Origin: JBFLVU01 sp037444825
Lineage (GTDB): Bacteria > Acidobacteriota > UBA4820 > DSQY01
DNA: 64,000 nt
NCBI GenBank assembly: GCA_037444825.1
Contig: JBBILR010000009.1
Location: 39,605-103,604, forward strand
Direction: 5' to 3'
In this document: positions 37,779 through 47,893 of the stretch, in pieces
Position numbering within the stretch: position 1 is the first letter of the stretch
Layout: each line of letters starts with the position of its first letter
The notes under the pieces: model-generated
What the model was told of the DNA's origin: nothing
What the model saw: the letters and a program-made list of their open reading frames with translations, nothing else
The model's database searches: none
Made by a program: the position numbers and the translations under genes

Positions 37779-38756
37779 GTGCGGATCGGGGTCATTCCGC
37801 CGGTGCCCATGGAACCCTTCGTGGCTTCGCGCCACGAGGTGGTGAACCTGTGGAGCGCCTTTTTCACGGCGGAGGACCGCGACGCCATGGAAGAGACGGC
37901 GGCCCTGGCCGGCTTCCCCGCCAACTTCTCCGCCTACGCCCGGTACATGTACGGCTACCTCTTCGAGAAGCGGATCGAAGCGGTCTATTACCCGGAACCG
38001 GGTCTCCCCAAGGAGGTCCGGCGGGCCCTCACGCTGGCCTCCCAGCAGGGCGTGGAGATCGTTCCCTTCTCCTTCCCCCTCTTTCAGAACGAGGCCCGCC
38101 TCCGGAGCGCCCTGGAGAACCTCCGGCGGAGGCTGGAGGTGGAGGCGGGGGTCCTGGAGACGGTCCTGGGACGGATCCAGGAGGTTCGCACCTCCCTGCG
38201 CCGGTACGACGGCCTCCAGGCCCGGACCGCCGCCTACGACAGCCGCCAGTACGTCACCCTCCTGGCCCGGGCCATGGACCCGCGGGGGGACGTGGGGGCC
38301 CTTCGGCGCGAGGTGGAGCGGGCCATCCTGGAACTCTGCGACCGAGGGCGGGACCGCTGGTGCCGGGTGGGCCTCATCGGGCTTCCCCCGTACCGCCCGG
38401 CCTTCTACGAAACCCTGGAATCCCTGAGCGCCGTGGTGGTCTACGACGAGTGGGGGCTGGAAAACAACCCCATGGCCCCCACCCCCGACCTGACGGGCCT
38501 CTACCACGCCTGCACCCTCCCCTACGGCAACCAGCGGCGTCTGGAACGGATCCTCAAGGAAATCGCCTCCCGGCGGATCCAGGCGGTGGTCTTCGGGGTG
38601 GAGTACCTCTGCGACGCCCTCCGGGACGAGGGCTTCTTCCGGGCCCGCCTCCCGGTCCCCGTGGCGGTCTTCGAGAACCGCGGGGGGGAGTCGCTCTCCC
38701 TGGCCGAGGAGCGCGCGCTGAGGCGCCTCGTGGAGGCCCCTTCGGTCCTGCCATGA
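37779..38756 (+). CDS. 2-hydroxyacyl-CoA dehydratase (HgdB/C)-like protein lacking cluster cysteines
   Basis: A 325-residue protein whose fold pattern resembles the D-component family (HgdB, HgdC, BcrC). N-terminal GFPANFSAYARYMYGYL aligns with the P-x-x-x-C-S-x-x-R segment but has Ser where the first cluster Cys sits. The second Cys region reads YYPEPG. The C-terminal VFGVEYLCDALRDEGF keeps the third position. Only four cysteines are present in all. So a normal [4Fe-4S] cluster is doubtful and the role is open; radical dehydration is not inferred. The GTG is preceded by AGGAAGGAGGG. It is coupled to the next gene by ATGA. Confidence 0.6.
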   Translation: MRIGVIPPVPMEPFVASRHEVVNLWSAFFTAEDRDAMEETAALAGFPANFSAYARYMYGYLFEKRIEAVYYPEPGLPKEVRRALTLASQQGVEIVPFSFPLFQNEARLRSALENLRRRLEVEAGVLETVLGRIQEVRTSLRRYDGLQARTAAYDSRQYVTLLARAMDPRGDVGALRREVERAILELCDRGRDRWCRVGLIGLPPYRPAFYETLESLSAVVVYDEWGLENNPMAPTPDLTGLYHACTLPYGNQRRLERILKEIASRRIQAVVFGVEYLCDALRDEGFFRARLPVPVAVFENRGGESLSLAEERALRRLVEAPSVLP

Positions 38757-39466
38757 GAGGGTGGAAGGTCCTGCCCTGGGAAGCGCCCCGCCCCGGCGCC
38801 TGGCACATGGACCTGGACGAGCGCCTCTTCCAGGAGGCGGAGTGGGGCCGGGAGGTCCTTCCCGTGCTCCGTTTCTACCGATGGGCCCCCCCGTGCCTCT
38901 CGCTGGGGCGCCACCAGGACCCCGAAGCGGCCGCCGACGCGGACTTCTGCCGGGCCCGGGGCATCGACGTGGTGCGGAGGCCCACCGGAGGGCTGGCGGT
39001 TCTTCATGACGACGAGGTCACCTACGCCGTCGTCGCCCCGCTGGACCGGCCTCCCTTCCAGGGGCTCAACCTTCAGGAGACCTACGCGAAAATCGCCGGA
39101 GCGCTGGTGGAGGGGCTGCGAAGCCTGGGCCTGCCGGCGGAGCTGAGCCGGCGAAAGGGTTCCCCCGCGCCTCTCACCTCGGCCCCCTGCTTCCAGGTGC
39201 CCACGGAGAACGAGATCCTCGTCCACGGCCGGAAGGTGGTGGGGAGCGCCCAGCGGCGGGGGGCCAGGGCCTTCCTCCAGCACGGCGCCGTCCCCCTCTC
39301 CCTCGACTACCGCCTCCTGCTCCAAGCCACCGGCCGCGGCGGGGAGGACGAGGCCCCCTACCGTTCGGCCTTCGCGGGCCTCCGGGAGTTCCTCCCGGAC
39401 CTCACCGCGGAGAGGCTCCGGGACGCGCTCCTCGAGGGCTTCCGGAAGACCCTGGAGGGGACCTGA
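38753..39466 (+). CDS. lipM: LipM-like octanoyltransferase / lipoate-protein ligase family
   Basis: A 237-residue BPL/LplA/LipB-fold enzyme. RRPTGGLAVLHDDEVTYAVV is the lipoyl-binding strand, GRKVVGSAQRR carries the family lysine, and APCFQVPTENEI places a cysteine where LipM has its catalytic Cys. That favours octanoyl transfer from acyl carrier protein to lipoyl domains over ATP-dependent lipoate ligation; lipoate ligase remains possible. The ATG overlaps the HgdB-like stop. Confidence 0.83.
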   Translation: MRGWKVLPWEAPRPGAWHMDLDERLFQEAEWGREVLPVLRFYRWAPPCLSLGRHQDPEAAADADFCRARGIDVVRRPTGGLAVLHDDEVTYAVVAPLDRPPFQGLNLQETYAKIAGALVEGLRSLGLPAELSRRKGSPAPLTSAPCFQVPTENEILVHGRKVVGSAQRRGARAFLQHGAVPLSLDYRLLLQATGRGGEDEAPYRSAFAGLREFLPDLTAERLRDALLEGFRKTLEGT

Positions 39467-39494
39467 AGGCCCGCCCCCCGAAGAAAAGCCGTTC

Positions 39495-39510
39495 TGTGAC
39501 GTACGTCACG
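39495..39510 (+). promoter_or_regulatory. CRP/FNR-type palindrome
   Basis: TGTGA-CGTACG-TCACG contains a perfect 14-base palindrome (39496-39509) and matches the CRP/FNR half-site spacing TGTGA-N6-TCACA except for the last base. Its centre lies about 42 bases before a predicted start site near 39544, the classic class II activator position. Confidence 0.5.
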
Positions 39511-39538
39511 TGCATTTCGAAGCGAAAAGACCTATATT
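39511..39538 (+). promoter_or_regulatory. Predicted promoter downstream of lipM with no obvious gene
   Basis: TGCATT and TATATT are separated by 16 bases. Together with the upstream CRP/FNR-type site it looks like an activated promoter. Reading rightward it runs into the antisense strand of the alpha/beta hydrolase; no ORF with a ribosome site follows, so it may drive a short RNA. Confidence 0.4.
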
Positions 39539-39571
39539 CTCCGCAAGTCAGGGCAGAACGGGGAAGGGTCA

Positions 39572-39587
39572 GGGGCCTGAGGGCCCC
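39572..39587. terminator. Hairpin between lipM-side promoter and hydrolase stop
   Basis: GGGGCC-TGAG-GGCCCC is a 6-bp GC stem. On the minus strand it lies 13 bases after the hydrolase stop. On the plus strand it lies about 30 bases into the predicted short transcript, with a T5 run about 20 bases further on. Either role is possible. Confidence 0.4.
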
Positions 39588-39600
39588 GCCTGCTCCCGAA

Positions 39601-40398
39601 TCAGCACTTTTTCTCTAGGAGATCTCCCAGCAGCCGCCCGAAGTCGCCGGGCCGGTCGTGAAAGGGGTAGTGGCCGCAGGGGGAGAGGAGCGTCAGAGGC
39701 ACTCCGGCCTGCCTCAGGAGGTGGAGGCTTCCCGGAGAGAGCCCTCCCGGATGCCCGGCCACGAAGTGCACCGGAACCCGGAGGGCGGCGAGCCTTCGGC
39801 AGAGGTCCCCCCGCCGGGAGAGGGCCAGGACCTCCCGGGCGTGGGCGTAGAAGACCTCGGCGTCGCACAGCCTCAGGCCCGCCTCGAGAAAATGGAGGGA
39901 GGGGTCCTCCCTCGCCATGAGGGAGACCTGCTTTCGGATCTGGTCGATTCCGTATTTCAAGAATTCCCCCGGGGAATAGGCGGCGGCGGGGCCGCTCACC
40001 GTGCAGTCCGCCTCGGTGAGGTTCCCCTCCACGTTGACGAAGAGGGAGACCCCCTGCGGGTGGGCCTCGGCCAGGAGAAGGCCCACCAGGGCCCCCATGG
40101 AGTGGCCCACCAGCGCCACCGGGCCTTCGCCCACCGCGCGGAGCCACCGCTCCACGGTGTGGGCGGCCCCTTCCAGGGAAGCGGGAACGGTGGCGAGGCC
40201 GTGGGAGCGGCCGTAACCGGGAAGGTCGGGCATGAGGAGGCGGCGGCCCGCCAAGGCGGGGTGCCCGGCGAGGACGCGGAAGGTCTCCCCCCAGTCCCCG
40301 AGGCCGTGGAGGAAGACCACCGCCCCCCGCCGCCCGCTCCGGGGACCGAAACGGCGCACGAACACGAGGTTCGCTTCCACCCCCTCGGTGCGCTTCAC
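39601..40398 (-). CDS. Alpha/beta-hydrolase
   Basis: A 265-residue alpha/beta-hydrolase. The oxyanion region is FLHGLGDWGETF, the nucleophile elbow is GHSMGA (Ser in VALVGHSMGALVG), a late-strand Asp/Glu region follows, and the catalytic histidine is in CGHYPFHD. The long insert with cap-like helices does not identify a substrate. The GTG at 40398 with GGAGG 6 bases upstream is preferred; the open frame reaches 40500 but crosses the predicted promoter. Confidence 0.86.
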   Translation of the reverse strand: MKRTEGVEANLVFVRRFGPRSGRRGAVVFLHGLGDWGETFRVLAGHPALAGRRLLMPDLPGYGRSHGLATVPASLEGAAHTVERWLRAVGEGPVALVGHSMGALVGLLLAEAHPQGVSLFVNVEGNLTEADCTVSGPAAAYSPGEFLKYGIDQIRKQVSLMAREDPSLHFLEAGLRLCDAEVFYAHAREVLALSRRGDLCRRLAALRVPVHFVAGHPGGLSPGSLHLLRQAGVPLTLLSPCGHYPFHDRPGDFGRLLGDLLEKKC

Positions 40399-40447
40399 GC
40401 CAGCCTCCGGCACCGCCCCGAAATTCTGGGGAACCGCTCCTCTCCAG

Positions 40448-40476
40448 AGTATAGGGGACGGGACGGCCCCGGGCCA
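40448..40476 (-). promoter_or_regulatory. Predicted promoter of the alpha/beta-hydrolase gene
   Basis: On the minus strand TATACT, a strong -10, lies 17 bases after TGGCCC, a weak -35. It is divergent from the purS promoter. Confidence 0.4.
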
Positions 40477-40513
40477 GGGCTTTTCCCGGTGCTGGCCCAA
40501 GGGGGCGCCACTC

Positions 40514-40522
40514 TGGTAGAGT
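40514..40522 (+). promoter_or_regulatory. Extended -10 promoter of the purine operon
   Basis: TGGTAGAGT is an extended -10 with a weak TGGCCC-type -35 18 bases upstream. The expected start site near 40529 leaves a leader of about 50 bases before purS. I see no purine riboswitch in it. Confidence 0.4.
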
Positions 40523-40579
40523 GATCCACCGGGACGCCGGGAGGACGAGGGCGTCGTTCCTGGAAACCGAGGTGAGGAG

Positions 40580-40828
40580 ATGAAGGCGAGGGTTCACGTG
40601 TTCTTGAAGCCCCAGGTGCTGGACCCGCAGGGCAAGGCCGTGATGCAGGCCCTGAGGACGCTCGGCTTCTCGGAGGTGGAGTCGGTCCGCCAGGGGAAGT
40701 TCTTCGACATCGAGACGGGACCCCTGCCGGCGGGCGAAGAAGGGGAGGAGCGCCTCCGGGCCTACTGCCGGAAGTTGCTGGCCAACCCCGTCATCGAGGA
40801 GTTCCGGGTGGAGGTCCTGGAGCCATGA
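40580..40828 (+). CDS. purS: Phosphoribosylformylglycinamidine synthase subunit PurS
   Basis: An 82-residue subunit of the three-part FGAM synthase. It has the conserved start KARVHVFLKPQVLDPQGKA, LGFSEVESVRQGKF and the end NPVIEEFRVEVLE. PurS bridges PurL and PurQ for ammonia transfer. GAGGTGAGGAG precedes the ATG. The stop overlaps purQ in ATGA. Confidence 0.96.
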   Translation: MKARVHVFLKPQVLDPQGKAVMQALRTLGFSEVESVRQGKFFDIETGPLPAGEEGEERLRAYCRKLLANPVIEEFRVEVLEP

Positions 40829-41520
40829 ACATCGCCGTGGTGGAGTTCCTGGGGAGCAACTGCGACCACGACGCCGAGCAGTGGTCCCTGCACCTGGCGG
40901 GCATCCGGAGCCGCATGGTCTGGTTCACGGAGACGGACCTCTCCTGGGCCGACCTGGTGATCCTCCCCGGGGGCTTTTCCTACGGGGATTACCTCCGGTG
41001 CGGGGCCATGGCGGCGAGGACGCCCGTCATGGAGGCGGTGAAGGCCCACGCCGCTCGGGGGGGGCTGGTGCTGGGGATCTGCAACGGCTTTCAGATCCTC
41101 TGCGAGGTGGGGCTCCTGCCGGGGGCCCTTCTCAAGAACCGAACCCTCACCTTCCTCCACCAGGAGGTGGTGCTGCGGTGCGAGACCGACCGCTCCCCCT
41201 TCACCCGGGGGGTGGGGCGGGGAAGGCTCCTGCGCGTCCCCATCGCCCACGGGGACGGCAACTACTTCGCGGAACCGGAGACGCTGAAGCGGCTCAACGA
41301 AGAGGACCGCGTGGCCTTCCGGTACGTCTCCCCGGGGGGCCAAGTGGAGGAGGCCTGGAACCCCAACGGCTCCCAGGAGGCCATCGCGGGCATCCTCAGC
41401 GACAACCGGCGGATCCTGGGCATGATGCCGCACCCCGAGCGGGCCAGCGAGGCCCTCCTGGGCTCGGAGGACGGCGCCCTCCTCCTCCGGTCGGTCCTGG
41501 GCGTCTTCCAGGGCGTCTGA
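40825..41520 (+). CDS. purQ: FGAM synthase glutaminase subunit PurQ
   Basis: A 231-residue class I glutamine amidotransferase supplying ammonia to PurL. FLGSNCDHDAEQ near the start, GGFSYGDYLRCGAMA, the nucleophile Cys in GICNGFQIL and the His/Glu dyad in MMPHPERA are all intact. It overlaps purS by four bases. Confidence 0.96.
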   Translation: MNIAVVEFLGSNCDHDAEQWSLHLAGIRSRMVWFTETDLSWADLVILPGGFSYGDYLRCGAMAARTPVMEAVKAHAARGGLVLGICNGFQILCEVGLLPGALLKNRTLTFLHQEVVLRCETDRSPFTRGVGRGRLLRVPIAHGDGNYFAEPETLKRLNEEDRVAFRYVSPGGQVEEAWNPNGSQEAIAGILSDNRRILGMMPHPERASEALLGSEDGALLLRSVLGVFQGV

Positions 41521-41535
41521 AGGCGGGAGAGGGGC

Positions 41536-43773
<2,238 letters not shown>

Positions 43774-43797
43774 GGGCGGAGGCCCACGGGAGGCCCC

Positions 43798-45186
43798 ATG
43801 TGCGGGATCTTCGGCGTTTTCGACCACCCAGAGGCCGCGAGGCTCACCGTCTACGGCCTCTACGGCCTTCAGCACCGGGGCCAGGAATCGGCCGGGGTGG
43901 CCTCCAGCGACGGCGTGGCCCTCCACGCCGTGAAGGGGATGGGCCTCGTTTCGGAGGTCTTCGGGGGGAGCGACCTCTCCGGCCTGCCCGGCCGGCTGGC
44001 CATCGGCCACGTCCGGTACTCCACCTCGGGGAGCAGCCACCTCCGCAACGCCGGCCCCTTCGTGGCCAGAACCCAGCACGGCGAGGTGGCCCTGAGCCAC
44101 AACGGGAACCTCGTGAACGGCCCGGGGCTCCGGGAGGACTTGGAGCGGGGAGGCGCCATCTTCGCCTCCACCACCGACTCGGAGGTGATCCTGCACCTCT
44201 TCGCCCGGGCGGGGCAGGAAGATCCCCTGGACGCCCTGGTGGAGAGCCTCCGGGTGCTCAGGGGGGCCTTCAGCCTTCTCCTCCTCTTCCCGGACCGTCT
44301 CGTGGCGGTGCGGGACCCATGGGGCTTTCGGCCGCTGGTCCTGGGGGACCTGGAGGGGAGCCCCGTCTTCGCCTCCGAGACCACCGCCCTGGACCTGTTG
44401 AAAGCCCGCTTCGTTCGTGAGCTTCGCCCCGGTGAAGTGGTGGTGGCCGGCCGCGGGGGCCTCCGGTCCCTCTTCCCCTTCCCCGCCGTCCCCGAGGTCC
44501 CCTGTATCTTCGAGTACGTGTACTTCGCCCGGCCCGACGGGGAACTCTTCGGACGGGTGGTCTACCCCGTCCGGGTGGAGCTGGGCCGGCGCCTGGCGGA
44601 GGAGCGTCCCGCCCGGGCGGACATGGTGGTGCCCGTCCCCGATTCGGGGGTTCCCGCCGCGGTGGGCTTTTCCGAACGGAGCGGGCTGCCGCTGGTCCAG
44701 GCGCTCATCCGCAACCACTACGTGGGCAGGACCTTCATCGCGCCCCGGCAGTCCCTGAGGGACTTTTCGGCGCGCCTCAAGCTCAACGCCGTCCCGGGGC
44801 TCCTTCGGGGGCAACGGGTGGTGCTGGTGGACGACTCCCTCGTCCGGGGGACCACCTCCCGCAAGATCGTCCAGCTGGTGCGGGACGCCGGGGCGGCGGA
44901 GGTCCACCTCCGCCTCTCCAGCCCCCCCATCGTGAACCCCTGCGTCTACGGGATCGACACCCCCGAGCGGGAAGAGCTGCTGGCCGCCAACATGGACCTG
45001 GAGGCCATCCGCCAGTTCGTGGGGGCCGACTCCATCGGCTATTTGAGCGTCGAGAGCCTCCACGCCGCGGCGGGACGTGCCGTGGGCCAGGCTTGCCACG
45101 CCTGCTTCGGCGGGCCCTACCCCGTGGCCTGGAAATCGCCGAAGGCCTCCCTGCGCCACCTCTTCGAGAAGGACCGGCGGGATTGA
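43798..45186 (+). CDS. purF: Amidophosphoribosyltransferase PurF
   Basis: A 462-residue first enzyme of de novo purine synthesis (PRPP plus glutamine to phosphoribosylamine). Met is followed by the nucleophile Cys2 (MCGIFGVFDHPE). LQHRGQESAGVA and SHNGNLVN belong to the glutaminase half, and VVLVDDSLVRGTTSRKIVQL is the PRPP-binding loop. Whether an Fe-S cluster is bound is not settled, though several C-terminal cysteines (VGQACHACFGG) are present. It follows purL by 24 bases. Confidence 0.97.
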   Translation: MCGIFGVFDHPEAARLTVYGLYGLQHRGQESAGVASSDGVALHAVKGMGLVSEVFGGSDLSGLPGRLAIGHVRYSTSGSSHLRNAGPFVARTQHGEVALSHNGNLVNGPGLREDLERGGAIFASTTDSEVILHLFARAGQEDPLDALVESLRVLRGAFSLLLLFPDRLVAVRDPWGFRPLVLGDLEGSPVFASETTALDLLKARFVRELRPGEVVVAGRGGLRSLFPFPAVPEVPCIFEYVYFARPDGELFGRVVYPVRVELGRRLAEERPARADMVVPVPDSGVPAAVGFSERSGLPLVQALIRNHYVGRTFIAPRQSLRDFSARLKLNAVPGLLRGQRVVLVDDSLVRGTTSRKIVQLVRDAGAAEVHLRLSSPPIVNPCVYGIDTPEREELLAANMDLEAIRQFVGADSIGYLSVESLHAAAGRAVGQACHACFGGPYPVAWKSPKASLRHLFEKDRRD

Positions 45187-45196
45187 GGGGCGGGCC

Positions 45197-45676
45197 GTGA
45201 TCCTCGTCGTCCAGCGCGCCGCAAGAGCCGCGGTGAGGGTGGAGGGGGAGACGGTGGGGGCCGTCGGCCGGGGTCTCCTGGTCCTGGCGGCCGTGGAGGC
45301 GGGGGACGGGGAGGACCAGGCCCGGTGGTGCGCGCGGAAGGTGGCGGAGCTCCGGATCTTCCCCGACGAGCACGACCGCATGAACCGTTCGGTCCGAGAG
45401 GTGGGGGGAGGGGTGCTGGCCGTGAGCCAGTTCACCCTGGTGGGGGACCTTCGCAAGGGGACCCGGCCCTCCTTCTCCCGGGCGGCCCCGCCGGAGGAAG
45501 CCCGGGGCCTCTTCGAGCGTTTCGTGGGTTTCCTCCGGGCGGAAGGGCTCACGGTGGCCACCGGCCGGTTCCAGGCCCGGATGGAGGTGGAACTCGTGAA
45601 CGAAGGCCCCGTCACGTTGATCCTCAGAAGGCCCCCGTCGGGGAGCGGCGGAGGAGAGGGCGGTGGCTCTGCCTGA
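45197..45676 (+). CDS. dtd: D-aminoacyl-tRNA deacylase DTD
   Basis: A 159-residue enzyme that removes D-amino acids mischarged on tRNA. VQRAARAAVRVEGE, the catalytic-region SQFTLVGDLRKGTRPSF and the cross-subunit NEGPVTL (Gly-cisPro type motif) are present. The GTG at 45197 with GAGGGG upstream is the start. It overlaps the FNR gene by 14 bases. Confidence 0.95.
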   Translation: MILVVQRAARAAVRVEGETVGAVGRGLLVLAAVEAGDGEDQARWCARKVAELRIFPDEHDRMNRSVREVGGGVLAVSQFTLVGDLRKGTRPSFSRAAPPEEARGLFERFVGFLRAEGLTVATGRFQARMEVELVNEGPVTLILRRPPSGSGGGEGGGSA

Positions 45677-46478
45677 ACCCAACGCGGTCCTCGCCGTGCG
45701 GCGGGAGGTTGCCCCGGGCCTCCTGGTGATCCGGGTGGTGCCGTCGGGGTGGACCCTGCCCGACTTTCAGCCGGGCCAGTTCGCCGTCCTGGGGCTGCCG
45801 CCCTCCGCGCCCCGATGCGAGAACGCGGAGCCGGAGGAGACTCCCCCGCGGGGCGGCCTCCTCCTACGGAGGGCCTACTCCATCGCCTCCTCCTCCCGGG
45901 CCCGGGAGTACCTGGAGTTCTTCATCGCCCTCGTCCGCTCCGGCGCCTTCACGCCCAGGCTCTGGGCCCTTCGGGAAGGGGACCCGCTCTGGCTCTCCCC
46001 CCGCGTCACCGGCATGTTCACCCTGGCGGAGGTCCCCGAGGAGTCGGACCTGGTCCTCGTGGCCACCGGGACGGGCCTCGCCCCCTACATGAGCATGCTG
46101 CGCTCCGGGGTGGCCGCCGGGAAAGGCCGTCGGATCGCGGTGATTCACGGGGCCCGCCATTCATGGGACCTCGCCTACCGCGCCGAACTGGCGGCACTGG
46201 AGCGGGCCGAGCCCCGCTTCGCCTACCTTCCGGTGGTGAGCCGTCCCCTGGAGGAGATCCCCCCGTGGACCGCCGCCTCCGGTTACGTTCAGGACGTCTG
46301 GAGCGGCGGGCTCCTGGAAGCGCGCCTGGGGCGCAAGCCGCGCCCCCAGGACACCCACGTCTTTCTCTGCGGAAACCCCGCCATGGTGGATGACATGGTG
46401 GAGAGGCTCACGGCCGAAGGCTTCCGGGAACACACGCGGAAAAGCCCCGGCCAGATCCACCTGGAGCGGTACTGGTGA
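45663..46478 (+). CDS. Ferredoxin/flavodoxin-NADP reductase-like flavoprotein
   Basis: A 271-residue FNR-family enzyme. The FAD domain has LLRRAYSIASSS (RxYS), the NAD(P) domain has VATGTGLAPYMSMLR, then VFLCGNPAMVDDM. The end HLERYW resembles Fpr-type reductases with a terminal aromatic. GGAGAGGGCG precedes the GTG at 45663. It is coupled to the recombinase gene by GTGA. The electron partner is unknown. Confidence 0.88.
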   Translation: MALPEPNAVLAVRREVAPGLLVIRVVPSGWTLPDFQPGQFAVLGLPPSAPRCENAEPEETPPRGGLLLRRAYSIASSSRAREYLEFFIALVRSGAFTPRLWALREGDPLWLSPRVTGMFTLAEVPEESDLVLVATGTGLAPYMSMLRSGVAAGKGRRIAVIHGARHSWDLAYRAELAALERAEPRFAYLPVVSRPLEEIPPWTAASGYVQDVWSGGLLEARLGRKPRPQDTHVFLCGNPAMVDDMVERLTAEGFREHTRKSPGQIHLERYW

Positions 46479-47389
46479 GGGAGCCGGGGGGCCGGAGGGG
46501 CTACGAGGCGGACCTGCCGGAGGAGGTCCGGCGGTACCTCGCCTACCTGGCGGTGGAGCGGGGCCTCTCCCCGCGAACGACGGAGGCCTACGGCCGAGAT
46601 CTTTGCGCCTTCTTCGCCTTCGCCGCCCGCCCCCCCTCGCAGGTCTCCCGGGAGGACGTCCGGGCCTTTCTTTCGGCGGAAAGGAAGGCGGGCCGCGGGT
46701 CGTCCACCGCCTCCCGGCGCCTGGTGGCCCTGAGGACCTTCTACCGCTTTCTCCTTCTCGAGGGGGTGGTCCGGGAGGACCCCACCGAGAACGTGGAGAG
46801 CCCCCGGGGAATGAAGCGCCTCCCCTCCTACCTCACCATGGAGGAGGTGGACCGCCTCCTGAGGGCCGCCGAAGGCGATTCTCCCCTGGACCTCCGCAAC
46901 CGGGCGATGGTGGAGGTCCTGTACGCCACGGGCCTGAGGGTCTCGGAGCTGGTGGGCCTCACCAACGCCCAGGTGAACGCCGAGGCCGGCTTTCTCTTGG
47001 TCCAGGGGAAAGGGGGGAAAGAGCGGGTGGTGCCCCTGGGCGAGGTGGCCTCGGAGTGGCTGGAACGGTACCGCCGGGAAGCGCGCCCCCGGCTCCTCAA
47101 GGACCGTCCCACCCAGGCCCTCTTCGTCACCTCCCGGGGGGAGGCCATGACCCGGCAGAACTTCTTCCTCCTGCTCCGGGACCTCGCCAAGCGGGCCGAC
47201 ATCCGGAAGCGGCTTTCCCCCCACACCCTGCGCCACTCCTTCGCCACCCACCTCCTGGAGAACGGGGCGGACCTCCGCTCCCTTCAGATCCTCCTGGGCC
47301 ACAGCGACATCTCCACCACCCAGATTTACACGCACGTGGAGCAGGAGCGCCTCAAGCGGATCTACCGAAAGTTCCACCCGAGAGCCTGA
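46475..47389 (+). CDS. Tyrosine recombinase XerC/XerD-type
   Basis: A 304-residue tyrosine recombinase. The SAM-like N domain is YLAYLAVERGLSPRTTEAYG. Catalytic residues: Arg in TGLRVSEL, Lys in GKGGKERVVPLG, HTLRHSFA (His-x2-Arg), His in GHSDISTT and Tyr in QIYTHV. It is a full housekeeping XerC/D length (about 300), so chromosome dimer resolution is the default role; XerC versus XerD cannot be told. No attachment site or mobile-element genes adjoin it. GTGA overlap with the FNR gene. Confidence 0.93.
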   Translation: MREPGGRRGYEADLPEEVRRYLAYLAVERGLSPRTTEAYGRDLCAFFAFAARPPSQVSREDVRAFLSAERKAGRGSSTASRRLVALRTFYRFLLLEGVVREDPTENVESPRGMKRLPSYLTMEEVDRLLRAAEGDSPLDLRNRAMVEVLYATGLRVSELVGLTNAQVNAEAGFLLVQGKGGKERVVPLGEVASEWLERYRREARPRLLKDRPTQALFVTSRGEAMTRQNFFLLLRDLAKRADIRKRLSPHTLRHSFATHLLENGADLRSLQILLGHSDISTTQIYTHVEQERLKRIYRKFHPRA

Positions 47390-47403
47390 GAGGAGGGAAA
47401 AGC

Positions 47404-47435
47404 GGGGCGGCGGACGGGTCTCCGCCCGCCGCCCC
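47404..47435. terminator. Strong bidirectional hairpin terminator
   Basis: GGGGCGGCGG and CCGCCGCCCC form a 10-bp stem around a 12-base loop that has an inner CGG/CCG pairing. It lies between the recombinase gene and the convergent DUF4190 gene. A small CCTCT/AGAGG hairpin follows at about 47441-47453. Confidence 0.65.
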
Positions 47436-47453
47436 TGGGCCTCTTGAAGAGGG

Positions 47454-47762
47454 CTAGCGGAACTGGCTCAGGCCCTGCAGGACGTTGATCCCTCCGAAGA
47501 AGAAGATCCACACGACCTGGATGCAGGAGAGGATCACGGAAATGATCCCCAGAATGATGCCGGCCATGGCGAAGCCCTTGCCCTTCTGGGAGCTCTCCCC
47601 GCGGTTGATCTTCCCGTTCTCCATGAAGCCCACGATGATGGCGGGGATGCCTGCGAGAAACCCGCAGCAGCAGAAGCCCAGAATGCCCAGGACCAGGGCG
47701 GCGATGGCCATGCCGCTGGCCTTTTCCTGCGCGACCGGTTGCGCTTCGTAGACGTCGCTCAT
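47454..47762 (-). CDS. DUF4190-family small membrane protein
   Basis: A 102-residue protein with a short cytoplasmic start (MSDVYEAQPVAQEK) and two hairpin-like membrane segments. Its GMAIAALVLGILGFCCCGF and IPAIIVGFM are typical of DUF4190 domains. Function of the family is unknown. GGGAGGAG precedes the ATG at 47762. The longer open frame upstream is a shadow over the polyferredoxin gene. The 131 bases before it (47763-47893) show nothing distinctive. Confidence 0.83.
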   Translation of the reverse strand: MSDVYEAQPVAQEKASGMAIAALVLGILGFCCCGFLAGIPAIIVGFMENGKINRGESSQKGKGFAMAGIILGIISVILSCIQVVWIFFFGGINVLQGLSQFR

Positions 47763-47893
47763 GCCTCTCTCCTCCCTGCGATGGCGCAAAGCTCCGGGAC
47801 CATCGTTCCCTGGAAGGAAGTCTAGCCCCCTTCGAGCGTCGGCGCAAGAAACCCCCGGGCCGGGCTCTCTCCTCCATGGGGGCCTCCCCGCGG

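Noticed and set aside
40523..40579. Purine riboswitch before purS
   Set aside because: The leader is too short and lacks the paired-junction pattern.
46475..47389. Integrase of a mobile element
   Set aside because: Housekeeping Xer length and context in a metabolic operon, with no att repeats, tRNA insertion or phage genes nearby.
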